Below are positions 1 to 7,406 of a stretch of DNA of 18,496 nt, piece after piece; position 1 is the first letter of the stretch; every line of letters begins with the position of its first letter. Source of the stretch: an uncultured Eubacteriales bacterium (lineage in GTDB: Bacteria; Bacillota; Clostridia; UBA1381; UBA9506); assembly GCA_902478395.1 (NCBI GenBank), contig CABSKZ010000019.1, positions 1-18,496 on the forward strand, read 5' to 3'. The position numbers were made by a program, and so were the translations under genes. A model generated the notes under the pieces. That model saw only the letters and a list, made by a program, of their open reading frames with translations, was not told the origin of the DNA and searched no databases.

Positions 1-755
1 CCCTTGCGCTCCGCCTCAAAATACTGAACTGGGGTGAACTCTTTCCCGTCAGAAATCTCTTTGATATAGTCCACAATCCCGTTTTCGTAGGTATATTCAT
101 ACATATCCCAACCGTCCGCAGTCTGATTGTACAGAATGAACTTCAGCCCCGCGTTGACGACAGCCTGCTTTTTGAGGATATCCTGATAGTATTCCAGCGG
201 AATGTTGATGTCTGTGAAAACATCCATGTCCGGCCGCCATTTGATGTCCGTCCCGGTTTTTTTCGTCTTGACCGGCTCAATCCCAAGCTCGCCGACCGGG
301 TTGCCCTTCTCAAAGTGCATGGTATATTTTTTGCTGTCAAACAGCACGGTAACGTCCATATAGGAGGAGCTGTACTGCGTAGCACAGGTTCCCAGGCCAT
401 TCAACCCGAGGCTGTACTCGTAGTTTTCTCCGGAATTGTTTTGGTACTTGCCGCCCGCGTACAGCTCGCAGAAAACCAGCTCCCAGTTATAGCGCTGTTC
501 ACGCTCATTGAAATCCATCGGAATGCCGCGCCCGCTGTCCTTGACTTCAATCGACTTATCCAGATACCGCGTGACCTCAATTTCTTTTCCATAACCTTCC
601 CTTGCCTCGTCTATGGAGTTTGACAATATTTCAAAAAAGGAGTGCTGGCAGCCCTCGATTCCGTCCGAACCAAAAATAACCCCAGGACGAAGGCGGACAC
701 GGTCCGCCCCTTTTAAGGACGAAATACTCTCGTTGCCATATTCTTTTTTCTTCAT
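1..755 (-). CDS. Type IIA DNA topoisomerase subunit B (GyrB/ParE family), N-terminal part, cut by window edge
   Basis: This is the ATPase subunit of a DNA gyrase or topoisomerase IV, which opens and passes DNA duplexes using ATP. The first 251 residues are visible. They begin MKKKEYGNES and carry the GHKL ATP-binding fold: the EILSNSIDEA helix (residues 42-51, with the expected catalytic Glu42 and Mg-binding Asn46), the VKDSGRGIP turn (71-79) and a glycine-rich ATP lid GLNGLG (117-122). The usual lid in GyrB/ParE is GLHGVG, so this is a divergent family member. The ATG at 753-755 is preceded by AAAGGTGG with a 5-nt spacer, which supports this start. The gene runs off the left edge, so the Toprim domain is not seen. 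Whether it is a ParE-type or a second GyrB-type protein cannot be decided here. A subunit A partner may lie downstream, outside the window. No convincing promoter was seen in the 108 bases between it and the guaB terminator. Confidence 0.9.
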   Translation of the reverse strand, partial: MKKKEYGNESISSLKGADRVRLRPGVIFGSDGIEGCQHSFFEILSNSIDEAREGYGKEIEVTRYLDKSIEVKDSGRGIPMDFNEREQRYNWELVFCELYAGGKYQNNSGENYEYSLGLNGLGTCATQYSSSYMDVTVLFDSKKYTMHFEKGNPVGELGIEPVKTKKTGTDIKWRPDMDVFTDINIPLEYYQDILKKQAVVNAGLKFILYNQTADGWDMYEYTYENGIVDYIKEISDGKEFTPVQYFEAERK

Positions 756-863
756 AGCTACCACCTTTCAAAGATGCGCCGACCAGTGTCCGCGCAGGTT
801 TCAGCAGAATTTCAGAGCCGCTCTATAAAAAAATACAAAAATTCTGTATCCTGCCTGCTACCC

Positions 864-906
864 GAAAAAATAGCGGTCGTTTGAGTAACCTCAAGCCGCC
901 GCTATT
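864..906 (-). terminator. Intrinsic terminator of guaB
   Basis: Read on the minus strand, an 8-bp stem (AATAGCGG / CCGCTATT) with a second inner stem TTGAG-GTTA-CTCAA is followed by a run of T. The A-run at 865-870 on the plus strand is that T tract. It starts 8 bases after the guaB stop and separates guaB from the topoisomerase gene. Confidence 0.88.
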
Positions 907-913
907 GAAAGTC

Positions 914-2371
914 TTACGTCTGTGCGCTGTAGTTTGGCGCTTCTTTGGTAATAAAGATGTCGTGCGGGTGACTCTCTTTCAGGCCTGCACCCGTTATTTT
1001 AACAAATTTTCCATTATTTATCAAGTCTTTTATGGTTCTGGTTCCACAATATCCCATTCCGGACTTTAAGCCGCCGAGAAGCTGATACACCGTATCCGAC
1101 AACGGGCCTTTAAACGGAACCCGGCCTTCTACCCCTTCCGGAACCAGTTTCTTCGAATTCGTTTGGAAATACCGGTCCTTAGAGCCAAGCTCCATCGCCG
1201 CCAACGAACCCATGCCGCGGTACGATTTGAACTTCCTGCCCTGATAGATTTCTTCCTGTCCCGGGCTTTCCTCACATCCGGCAAACAGGCTTCCTATCAT
1301 AATCACACTCGCACCCGCCGCAATAGCTTTCGGCAAATCGCCGGAATATTTGATGCCGCCGTCCGCAATCACAGGAATGTTGTATTTGCTGGCAACCTCC
1401 GCAACGTCATGAATCGCCGTAATCTGCGGCACACCGATTCCGGCAACGACACGCGTCGTACAGATAGAACCAGGGCCGATACCGACCTTAACCGCATCCG
1501 CTCCAGCCTCAATCAGCGCCTGCGCCGCCTCGCCCGTGGCAATGTTTCCCGCCACCAAGGATATGTGCGGGAACTGCTGCTTTACCTTTTTCACCGTCTG
1601 GATAATGTTGTCGCTGTGTCCATGCGCGGAGTCAAGCACGAACAAATCGACCTTTGCGTTCGCCAGCTCCGTCGCGCGTTCTAGGACATCCTTTGTCACG
1701 CCGAGCGCAGCGCCTGCAAGAAGACGGCCATTGGAATCCTTCGCCGCGTTCGGATACTGCACGCTTTTTTCAATATCCTTGATGGTGATTAACCCCTTCA
1801 GATTGCTGTCCTTATCCACAATCGGAAGCTTTTCTATTTTATACTTCCGCAGGATTTCCTGCGCCTCATCGAGTGTAGTTCCTTCCGGCGCGGTCACCAG
1901 CCTGTCCCGCGTCATGACATCTTGAATTTTTCTGGAAAAATCCGTCTCAAACCGCAAATCGCGGTTGGTGATGATGCCCACCAGCTTGCCTTCCGTACAA
2001 ATCGGCACGCCGGATATTTTATATTTTCCCATGAGATTGTCTGCGTCCCTGAGCGTATGCTCCGGAGAGAGATAAAATGGGTCTACGATAACGCCGTGTT
2101 CGGACCGCTTGACTCTGTCCACCTCAATTGCCTGCTGCTCAATCGTCATATTTTTATGAATTACACCGATACCTCCCTCGCGGGCCATCGCGATAGCCAG
2201 CGCGGATTCCGTCACCGTATCCATCGCGGCGCTCATCAACGGTATGTTCAATCTAATATCTTTCGTAAGGTAGGTTGTAAGGTCTACCATATCCGGTGTA
2301 AAATCCGATTTCTGCGGCACCAAAAGGACATCGTCAAATGTCAGTCCTTCTCTCACGACCAGTTCTCCCAC
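914..2371 (-). CDS. guaB: Inosine-5'-monophosphate dehydrogenase
   Basis: GuaB oxidises IMP to XMP with NAD+, the committed cytoplasmic step of guanine nucleotide synthesis. The protein has a (beta/alpha)8 barrel interrupted by a pair of CBS domains at about residues 89-201. The catalytic loop GSICTTR places the active Cys near residue 304, and the flap segment KSYRGMGS is present. Length (about 485 residues) is normal. The open frame extends to an ATG at 2381-2383, but AAAGG lies directly against that ATG, leaving no spacer. The GTG at 2369-2371 (giving VGELVVREGLTFDDVLL) has a suitable spacing to the same AAAGGATG. It also matches the N-terminal length of Bacillus GuaB, which has a short segment before EGLTFDDVL. 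I therefore prefer the GTG; the ATG would add four residues. A promoter lies upstream at 2413-2441 and a terminator directly downstream. Confidence 0.96.
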   Translation of the reverse strand: MGELVVREGLTFDDVLLVPQKSDFTPDMVDLTTYLTKDIRLNIPLMSAAMDTVTESALAIAMAREGGIGVIHKNMTIEQQAIEVDRVKRSEHGVIVDPFYLSPEHTLRDADNLMGKYKISGVPICTEGKLVGIITNRDLRFETDFSRKIQDVMTRDRLVTAPEGTTLDEAQEILRKYKIEKLPIVDKDSNLKGLITIKDIEKSVQYPNAAKDSNGRLLAGAALGVTKDVLERATELANAKVDLFVLDSAHGHSDNIIQTVKKVKQQFPHISLVAGNIATGEAAQALIEAGADAVKVGIGPGSICTTRVVAGIGVPQITAIHDVAEVASKYNIPVIADGGIKYSGDLPKAIAAGASVIMIGSLFAGCEESPGQEEIYQGRKFKSYRGMGSLAAMELGSKDRYFQTNSKKLVPEGVEGRVPFKGPLSDTVYQLLGGLKSGMGYCGTRTIKDLINNGKFVKITGAGLKESHPHDIFITKEAPNYSAQT

Positions 2372-2412
2372 GGAAAAACACATCCTTTCATTCGTAATAT
2401 TTTATTTTAATT

Positions 2413-2441
2413 AGTATATCAAATTCCCGCCCTAAAATCAA
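2413..2441 (-). promoter_or_regulatory. Sigma-A type promoter of guaB
   Basis: On the minus strand, TTGATT (-35; complement of 2436-2441) and TATACT (-10; complement of 2413-2418) are separated by 17 bases. TG one base before the -10 gives an extended -10. It points to guaB, with transcription expected to begin about 35 bases before the start codon. No purine riboswitch or PurR-like palindrome was recognised in the short leader. Confidence 0.7.
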
Positions 2442-2491
2442 GGAAAATATCCACCAAAAAACGATTTTTCGACAGAAACCAACGGGTTTTC

Positions 2492-2520
2492 TTGCAATAG
2501 ATGAAAAAATGTGCTATATT
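2492..2520 (+). promoter_or_regulatory. Sigma-A type promoter of mtaB
   Basis: TTGCAA (2492-2497) and TATATT (2515-2520) are separated by 17 bases, with an extended -10 TG at 2512-2513. Transcription would begin near 2527. This lies downstream of the longest possible start codon of the mtaB frame (2509), which therefore cannot be in the message. The promoter runs back to back with the guaB promoter. Confidence 0.75.
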
Positions 2521-2553
2521 TACTCTGATACCAAACAATCAGGAGCGAATAAA

Positions 2554-3873
2554 ATGCCGGAAACGAAAACGGTTGCTGCCTATACGCTGGGCTGCAAAGT
2601 GAATCAATATGAAACAGAGGCCGTGTTGGAGCAGTTTCTGCGGAATGGGTATGAAACTGTTCCGTTTGACAGCCGCGCGGATGTTTACCTCGTCAACACC
2701 TGTACCGTAACGAGCCTGGGAGACCGGAAGTCACGCCAGATGATACGCCGCACCAAGCATCTGAATCCGGAGGCGGTTCTCGTCGTGATGGGCTGCTACT
2801 CCCAAACCGCACCGGAAGAGGTACAGAAAATCAAAGAGGTGGATTTGATACTCGGAACCAGCGAACGTGGCCGCGTGATGGAGCTGGTGAACGAGTTTTT
2901 GAACACCAGTTCCCGCCGGAGTCTTGTGGGGGACATCAGTGCTGTGGCGGAGTTTGAAGAACTGGAGATTACCCACTACGAAAACCGGACACGGGCTTTT
3001 TTAAAGGTGCAGGACGGGTGCAACCAGTTTTGCTCCTACTGTATTATCCCTTATGCGCGCGGGCGAATCCGTTCCCGCAGCGTGGACAGCGCAGTGTCGG
3101 AAGCGGAAAACCTAGTCCGGTGCGGCTTTTCTGAAATCGTGTTGGTCGGCATCCATCTCGCCTCATACGGGAAGGAAACAGGCGGAAAAACCTCGTTGGC
3201 CGATTTGCTGCACAAGCTTAGCGGAATCGATGGCCTAAAACGCATCCGGCTCGGTTCGCTGGAGCCTACGCTGTTCACAGAGGATTTCATCACCAAAATC
3301 AAGCAACTCCCCAAGGTCTGCCGTCATTTCCATCTGTCCCTCCAAAGCGGCTGCGATGAAACCCTTAGGCGTATGAACCGGAAATATACCACGCGGGAAT
3401 ACGCATCGGTGGTGAACAACATCCGCGCAGCGATGCCGGAAGCTGCTATCACCACGGATATCATGGTTGGCTTTCCGCAGGAATCGGAAGAGGAATTCGC
3501 CGCGACCTGCAGATTTGTTAAGGAAATCCAGCTTGCGGAGGCACACATTTTTAAATATTCTGTTCGAAAAGGGACGCGGGCCGCTGCCATGGATGGGCAG
3601 GTTCCGCCGCAGGTTAAAGAGGAACGGAGCAAACAGCTCGCCGCCATTACAAAAAAGACCGCTCACACCTTTTTGGAACAGTTTTTGAATCAGGAAACGG
3701 AGGTGTTGTTTGAACAGCACTATAAGGGACAGCAGGAACAGTTTGAGGGCAAAACCGGCAACTATATCACCGTTGTCGTACAAAGTATGGAAAACTTAGA
3801 AGGCCGCCTTCTCCGGGTCCGGCTCACCGGAATTGACGGGACTGTGATGAAGGGTGTTTTGCTGCCTTCATAA
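2554..3873 (+). CDS. mtaB: tRNA (N6-L-threonylcarbamoyladenosine(37)-C2)-methylthiotransferase
   Basis: MtaB is a radical-SAM enzyme with two iron-sulfur clusters that turns t6A37 of ANN-decoding tRNAs into ms2t6A37. The N-terminal methylthiotransferase domain has its three cluster cysteines at residues 14, 50 and 81 (TLGCKVNQYE, VNTCTVT, MGCYSQ). The radical-SAM CxxxCxxC motif is C156-C160-C163 (DGCNQFCSYCIIPYARG). The tail of about 70 residues fits a TRAM RNA-binding domain. The YTLGCKVNQYE opening is typical of MtaB rather than MiaB or RimO. The start chosen is the ATG at 2554, preceded by AGGAG with an 8-nt spacer; this gives 439 residues, close to Bacillus YqeV. An upstream ATG at 2509 lies inside the promoter. 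No classical terminator follows, though the long inverted repeat at 3908-3954 could act as one. Confidence 0.95.
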   Translation: MPETKTVAAYTLGCKVNQYETEAVLEQFLRNGYETVPFDSRADVYLVNTCTVTSLGDRKSRQMIRRTKHLNPEAVLVVMGCYSQTAPEEVQKIKEVDLILGTSERGRVMELVNEFLNTSSRRSLVGDISAVAEFEELEITHYENRTRAFLKVQDGCNQFCSYCIIPYARGRIRSRSVDSAVSEAENLVRCGFSEIVLVGIHLASYGKETGGKTSLADLLHKLSGIDGLKRIRLGSLEPTLFTEDFITKIKQLPKVCRHFHLSLQSGCDETLRRMNRKYTTREYASVVNNIRAAMPEAAITTDIMVGFPQESEEEFAATCRFVKEIQLAEAHIFKYSVRKGTRAAAMDGQVPPQVKEERSKQLAAITKKTAHTFLEQFLNQETEVLFEQHYKGQQEQFEGKTGNYITVVVQSMENLEGRLLRVRLTGIDGTVMKGVLLPS

Positions 3874-3899
3874 AAATTCAAAAATTTCTCAAATAGCAC

Positions 3900-3928
3900 T
3901 TGACAAAAACCGATTACAGTTGTAAACT
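3900..3928 (+). promoter_or_regulatory. Promoter of the BlaI-type repressor/M56 peptidase operon
   Basis: A consensus -35 TTGACA (3900-3905) and a -10 TAAACT (3923-3928) are separated by 17 bases, so transcription should begin near 3935. The -10 overlaps the right half of the first operator, and the second operator sits just after the start point. A bound repressor would therefore block initiation. Confidence 0.8.
3914..3925 (+). promoter_or_regulatory. BlaI/MecI-type operator 1
   Basis: TTACAGTTGTAA carries the TACA-N2-TGTA core known for BlaI/MecI operators. It lies in the spacer and overlaps the -10 box. The regulator encoded at 3987 is the obvious candidate to bind it. Confidence 0.78.
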
Positions 3929-3936
3929 ATATGTAG

Positions 3937-3948
3937 TTACAGTTGTAA
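3937..3948 (+). promoter_or_regulatory. BlaI/MecI-type operator 2
   Basis: An identical 12-base copy of operator 1, with start points 23 bases apart (about two helical turns). It lies immediately after the expected transcription start. Two phased sites suggest cooperative binding of two dimers. Confidence 0.78.
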
Positions 3949-3986
3949 TCGGTTTGTTTGGCTTCGGTAAAACAGGAGGGGGTTCT

Positions 3987-4361
3987 ATGGAAAGAGAGTA
4001 CAACATTTCTGATGCGGAATGGAAGGTTATGGACGTTCTGTGGGAGCATCCAAACAGCACAATTAAAGAGATTACGGGATTGCTTTCCGGCACCGGCTGG
4101 GGGTACTCCACCATCCGCACGCTCGTTTTCCGTTTAAATGAAAAGGGCGCGATTGGGGCCGACACATCGGACAGCCGTTACCGTTATTACCCGGTTGCTT
4201 CCGAAGAGGAATGCCGCAACCGGGAGACCGCACACTTTTTGAACAAAATCTACAACGGCAGCGTCAAAATGCTGATGAATACGCTCGTCGGCGGTAGCAA
4301 GCTATCTTCCGAGGAGGTTCGCGAGCTGATGAGCATCATTGATAAAATGGAGGAGGGCTGA
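3987..4361 (+). CDS. BlaI/MecI/CopY-family transcriptional repressor
   Basis: A 124-residue DNA-binding repressor of the penicillinase-repressor family. It starts MEREYNISDAEWKVMDVLW, the usual opening of the winged-helix domain, followed by the recognition region GWGYSTIRTLVFRLNEKGAI (about residues 42-62). The C-terminal third (ETAHFLNKIYN onward) fits the dimerisation helices. In this family a homodimer binds TACA/TGTA operators, and the partner M56 membrane protease triggers its inactivation. The ATG at 3987 has an AGGAGGGGG ribosome-binding site a few bases upstream. An earlier ATG at 3900 lies in the promoter and is rejected. The gene ends 3 nt before the peptidase start, and both operators lie directly upstream. 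Autoregulation is thus very likely. No beta-lactamase gene is nearby, so the name blaI is not assigned. Confidence 0.93.
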   Translation: MEREYNISDAEWKVMDVLWEHPNSTIKEITGLLSGTGWGYSTIRTLVFRLNEKGAIGADTSDSRYRYYPVASEEECRNRETAHFLNKIYNGSVKMLMNTLVGGSKLSSEEVRELMSIIDKMEEG

Positions 4362-4364
4362 CCA

Positions 4365-7073
4365 TTGGACTGGCTGATTCAAACAACCATATACGGCAGC
4401 ATCACCGCCTGTATCTTGCTGCTGATTAAGCACCTGTTCCGCAATAAAATGTCTGCCAAGTGGCAGTATTACATATGGGCAATTCTGTTTGTCCGCCTTC
4501 TGATGCCGGTGCTTCCGGAGAGCAGCATCAGTGTGTTCAACGTTCTTCCAAAAACGGACTATGTGTCACAGGCCCCGCAGCGCCACGCTCTATCCGAAAA
4601 AATTGACGCTCCCCTTCCCAGTCTTTCCGTGAATGAATCCATAACGGAAACAGGCGGCGCGGAAGCGCCGGTTGCTGCCACAGTTACCAGGCGAAGTCCC
4701 CTGTTGCTTTTTTGGGGAATTGGCGGCATAGGGCTGCTGCTCTATTTTCTTGCCGTACATCTGACCTTTGTACTGAAAACCAAACGCAGAGGAAAAGAAC
4801 CTGAGGAAGGAATCCGGCAAATTTTAGAGGATTGTCTGGACAAAACAGACATGAAACGAAAGGTGCGCGTTCTCATTGGCGGGGATACGCCGATGCTCAT
4901 GGGATGGCTGAATCCCTGCATTCTTCTGCCGCAGGGCTACTCTCCCTCCGAAACGCGTGACATTTTCCTGCATGAGTTGTGCCATTTAAAATACGGCGAC
5001 ATCGCGGTGCTGTGGTGTGCAACCTTCTTACTATGTGCAAACTGGTTTAACCCGCTGATGTGGTTCTGCTTTTTCCGTCTCCGCAAGGACATCGAACTGG
5101 CGTGTGACCAACGTGTGTTGGAACTGACCGAAAGCAAAAAGGCTTATGCCGGTCTGCTTCTGAAAACCGCACTCCGCAGGAATCGATTTATTGCGGGAAC
5201 GACCTCAATACAGAATGGAGAGAAGCAAGTGGAAAAACGAATCAAGCAAATCGCCTTTTATAAAAAACCGAAGTTTTATTGGAGTGCCATTATCATTCTC
5301 GTTGTGCTGGTCATCGGCGGCGTATGCCTGACCAACGCGATGAACGGAGCAAACGCGAAAACACAGGTTTTAGATATTTCCGGCTATACTGTGAATATTC
5401 CTGCCGACTGGGAAATCCGCCAGGACGACACAGACCGTTCCGCGGTTGCCCTTTACGTTGACGGCACGCTTGCCGGGAAAGCCACTCTCGCCAAGGATGA
5501 GATAGCCGTAGACGACCTTCCCGGCTTGTTTGGTCTTTCCGCAGACGTGCTGGAGCCAAAAGGCTCCGACAAATTCGCCGCTCCCGCAGTCGAGCTCTCC
5601 TACCGGAGCGGCGTGGATCCAGAGCTTACAACGGAGGACCAACAGGAACTGGAGGAACTTCAAAAGCAATATGGAGCCGGCAGCAGGGAATATGTTGACG
5701 CGCGCCTGAAAAAGTTGTGCGCGGCAGCGGTTAAGCTGGAAGAAAAGAAAGACGTGAAACAGTATACGTTCACCGATTTACCAAATCCGCCGCCATACGC
5801 TTACACCATTTGGTTTGACAAAGACGTTGTATCGCAGGGAAAAATCAACAAAATTCTGAAGAGTTTTACCCTGCCGAATGTTGGGAAAAATCCACCCAAG
5901 AAAAACGTTGCAGAACCCGCCGCTCAGGATATCGAACAAAACGCGATGTATACCATTGCGGACAGTGGCGCTGTTTCTGCTTTTAATACTTTCAAACTGG
6001 AAAGCTTTATGCAAAACATGCAAAACAAAACAGCGGATAGCCTGGATATTCTACAGTATGCCAATGAGGACGGGGACTACAGAATCCAAACCTGGTCCCA
6101 TCTTGCCTTTGACGGCTCGGAAGCGCTGATGTATTCCTACTACCGGACGCAGGACGGAAATTATTCCTACGACAACAACCCGGTTGCGTTCAGCCATATC
6201 GTCAAGACCGATTCACCGGAAAATGGCATTACCTCCTATCATCTGGCCCTCGGTGCTTCTGATGCGGAAGTCTCGAAACTAATTGAAATCCCCTACAACC
6301 TTTATGCCGCAAACGAAGAAGGCCTTTTAAGCCGCAAAAACACGCTTGTTGGTAACAACGCCGAGGTTGGAGCAATTATAGACTCAATACCAGTTGCCGG
6401 AGCCACACGCGATAAATTCAGTTTGCAAACGGATAAAGAGCCTTATGGAATCTCCATTCAGTATAACGTTGATAACGCGGATTTGTTATATGTTGACGGC
6501 GAGCTGGACGCACAGCCGTTCCGCAAGAATGCAACGGTCATGTTCAGCCTGATTGATAATGTGGATAAGATTGAAGTAACTGTCAAGAACGGCGACAAAA
6601 CGGATACACTAACCTTCGAACGTGATGATGTGCAGCAGTATTTCCCTGAGGATGTGCGTGAATACGCAAAGGAAACGCCGAAATTCAGCGAATTTGTGGA
6701 GGACGTTCAGAATCTTCCTGAACCGACTCCGAAGCCGACCCAAAAGCCCTCGTCTGACTCCTCCGGCGGTTCTGCCTCTGGAAATGAGGTCGTAACGTTC
6801 CAGACGAGTGTAACAGCCCCGGCCAGCGGCTCTATGGTGACCCATCCGCGAACAGGAAACAAGGTTGTAATCGATCCTTACGCGGAAAAATATGGTGTAA
6901 GCCAATACCTGGGAAAAACTATCACCATAACGGTTTATGAAGGCGGCACGGCGGATAATCCGAAAATCCGCGCGGTCGCGACCTGCGGCGGCTCAGTCGT
7001 ATATTCGACTACCTTTGCCACCCAGGCAGAAAAACGGAGTTTTATCTCCATGGTTCAGTCCTACGGCGGCTGA
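4365..7073 (+). CDS. BlaR1-like M56 family membrane metallopeptidase with non-PBP sensor region
   Basis: A 902-residue signal-transducing protease paired with the preceding repressor. Four membrane segments in the M56 domain are seen at about residues 3-25, 33-52, 112-137 and 213-235, with a fifth at 304-325. The cytoplasmic zinc site is HELCH (203-207), with E244 and D248 in DIELACDQ. The remaining roughly 575 residues should be outside the cell. They include a stretch resembling DUF4362 (about 533-640, with NxxKLESFMQNMQN), one resembling DUF4825 (about 655-755, LVGNNAEVGAII and QTDKEPYGI), a Pro/Ser-rich linker (785-805) and an unrecognised C-terminal domain (807-902). No penicillin-binding domain is present, so the ligand is probably not a covalently bound beta-lactam. 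The start is TTG, with AGGAGG 8 nt upstream and only 3 nt after the repressor stop. Domain names come from recall of family patterns. Confidence 0.9.
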   Translation: MDWLIQTTIYGSITACILLLIKHLFRNKMSAKWQYYIWAILFVRLLMPVLPESSISVFNVLPKTDYVSQAPQRHALSEKIDAPLPSLSVNESITETGGAEAPVAATVTRRSPLLLFWGIGGIGLLLYFLAVHLTFVLKTKRRGKEPEEGIRQILEDCLDKTDMKRKVRVLIGGDTPMLMGWLNPCILLPQGYSPSETRDIFLHELCHLKYGDIAVLWCATFLLCANWFNPLMWFCFFRLRKDIELACDQRVLELTESKKAYAGLLLKTALRRNRFIAGTTSIQNGEKQVEKRIKQIAFYKKPKFYWSAIIILVVLVIGGVCLTNAMNGANAKTQVLDISGYTVNIPADWEIRQDDTDRSAVALYVDGTLAGKATLAKDEIAVDDLPGLFGLSADVLEPKGSDKFAAPAVELSYRSGVDPELTTEDQQELEELQKQYGAGSREYVDARLKKLCAAAVKLEEKKDVKQYTFTDLPNPPPYAYTIWFDKDVVSQGKINKILKSFTLPNVGKNPPKKNVAEPAAQDIEQNAMYTIADSGAVSAFNTFKLESFMQNMQNKTADSLDILQYANEDGDYRIQTWSHLAFDGSEALMYSYYRTQDGNYSYDNNPVAFSHIVKTDSPENGITSYHLALGASDAEVSKLIEIPYNLYAANEEGLLSRKNTLVGNNAEVGAIIDSIPVAGATRDKFSLQTDKEPYGISIQYNVDNADLLYVDGELDAQPFRKNATVMFSLIDNVDKIEVTVKNGDKTDTLTFERDDVQQYFPEDVREYAKETPKFSEFVEDVQNLPEPTPKPTQKPSSDSSGGSASGNEVVTFQTSVTAPASGSMVTHPRTGNKVVIDPYAEKYGVSQYLGKTITITVYEGGTADNPKIRAVATCGGSVVYSTTFATQAEKRSFISMVQSYGG

Positions 7074-7115
7074 ATTTAATGAACTTTGCCTCCCTAACAA
7101 ATCACATACCACACA

Positions 7116-7159
7116 GAAATCCCGCTGGATATACAAAACCGTATCTCCAGCGGGATTTC
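7116..7159 (+). terminator. Terminator hairpin after the M56 peptidase gene
   Basis: A perfect 14-bp stem (GAAATCCCGCTGGA / TCCAGCGGGATTTC) is extended by an inner ATAC/GTAT stem and a 6-base loop. It lies 42 bases after the peptidase stop. The stem ends in ATTTC and is followed by TATATAG, so the T tract is weak, but the hairpin is very stable and well placed. Confidence 0.72.
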
Positions 7160-7257
7160 TATATAGCATATAAAAAGAGAATAAACGGGCCTCGCTTCAT
7201 CAGTGAACAAGCGACTGCCGAGTATGTACAGTTTTGCAATTTTGAACGTATTAATCT

Positions 7258-7298
7258 GAAAAACGGCCTCACTGCATTCAAATTCGGAGCAAGGCCGT
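7258..7298 (-). terminator. Intrinsic terminator of the SLH/surface-protein operon
   Basis: On the minus strand, ACGGCCT ... AGGCCGT closes a hairpin, with an extra inner TGC/GCA pairing, and runs straight into T5 (plus-strand A-run 7259-7263). It lies about 110 bases after the last gene of the leftward operon. Confidence 0.75.
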
Positions 7299-7406
7299 GA
7301 AGCCTACGCTATTCTATATCAGGGCTTTTGTTTCTTGGCATATGGTCCACAATGCGCAGGGAAGCTTTTGTTTTGTGCCATTGTTCCCAAAATCGTCATC
7401 CGGCCC

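Larger units (their letters stand above)
3908..3954. repeat. Inverted repeat enclosing both operators; possible mtaB terminator
   Basis: Arms 3908-3925 and 3937-3954 (AACCGATTACA... / ...TGTAATCGGTT) are complementary over 18 positions with an 11-base loop. The only two non-Watson-Crick positions, the GT dinucleotides, become G-U pairs in RNA. Read-through RNA from mtaB could thus fold a continuous 18-pair hairpin, followed by a moderately T-rich stretch. The operon's own message begins inside the repeat and cannot form it. Terminator function is inference. Confidence 0.6.
7074..7406. other. Gene-free gap between converging operons
   Basis: This stretch of 333 bases lies between the ends of two converging transcription units. 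It holds one hairpin after the M56 peptidase (7116-7159) and one minus-strand terminator (7258-7298). Short plus-strand frames here run into the antisense of the next gene and lack convincing ribosome-binding sites. I see no RNA gene. Confidence 0.6.

Noticed and set aside
833..849. ATACA/TGTAT inverted repeat before the topoisomerase gene as an operator
   Set aside because: Short arms, a 7-base AT-rich centre, spacing different from the BlaI sites, and no clear promoter to act on.
1163..2410. Long plus-strand open frames opposite guaB
   Set aside because: They lie entirely or almost entirely antisense to a clear IMP dehydrogenase, lack ribosome-binding sites and show no recognisable protein pattern.
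3235..3783. A 182-codon minus-strand frame opposite mtaB
   Set aside because: It is antisense to the radical-SAM gene, which shows intact motifs over the whole stretch; no ribosome-binding site or domain supports it.
4365..7073. Calling the pair blaI-blaR1, a beta-lactam resistance system
   Set aside because: No beta-lactamase or mecA-like gene is present, and the sensor part lacks a penicillin-binding domain.
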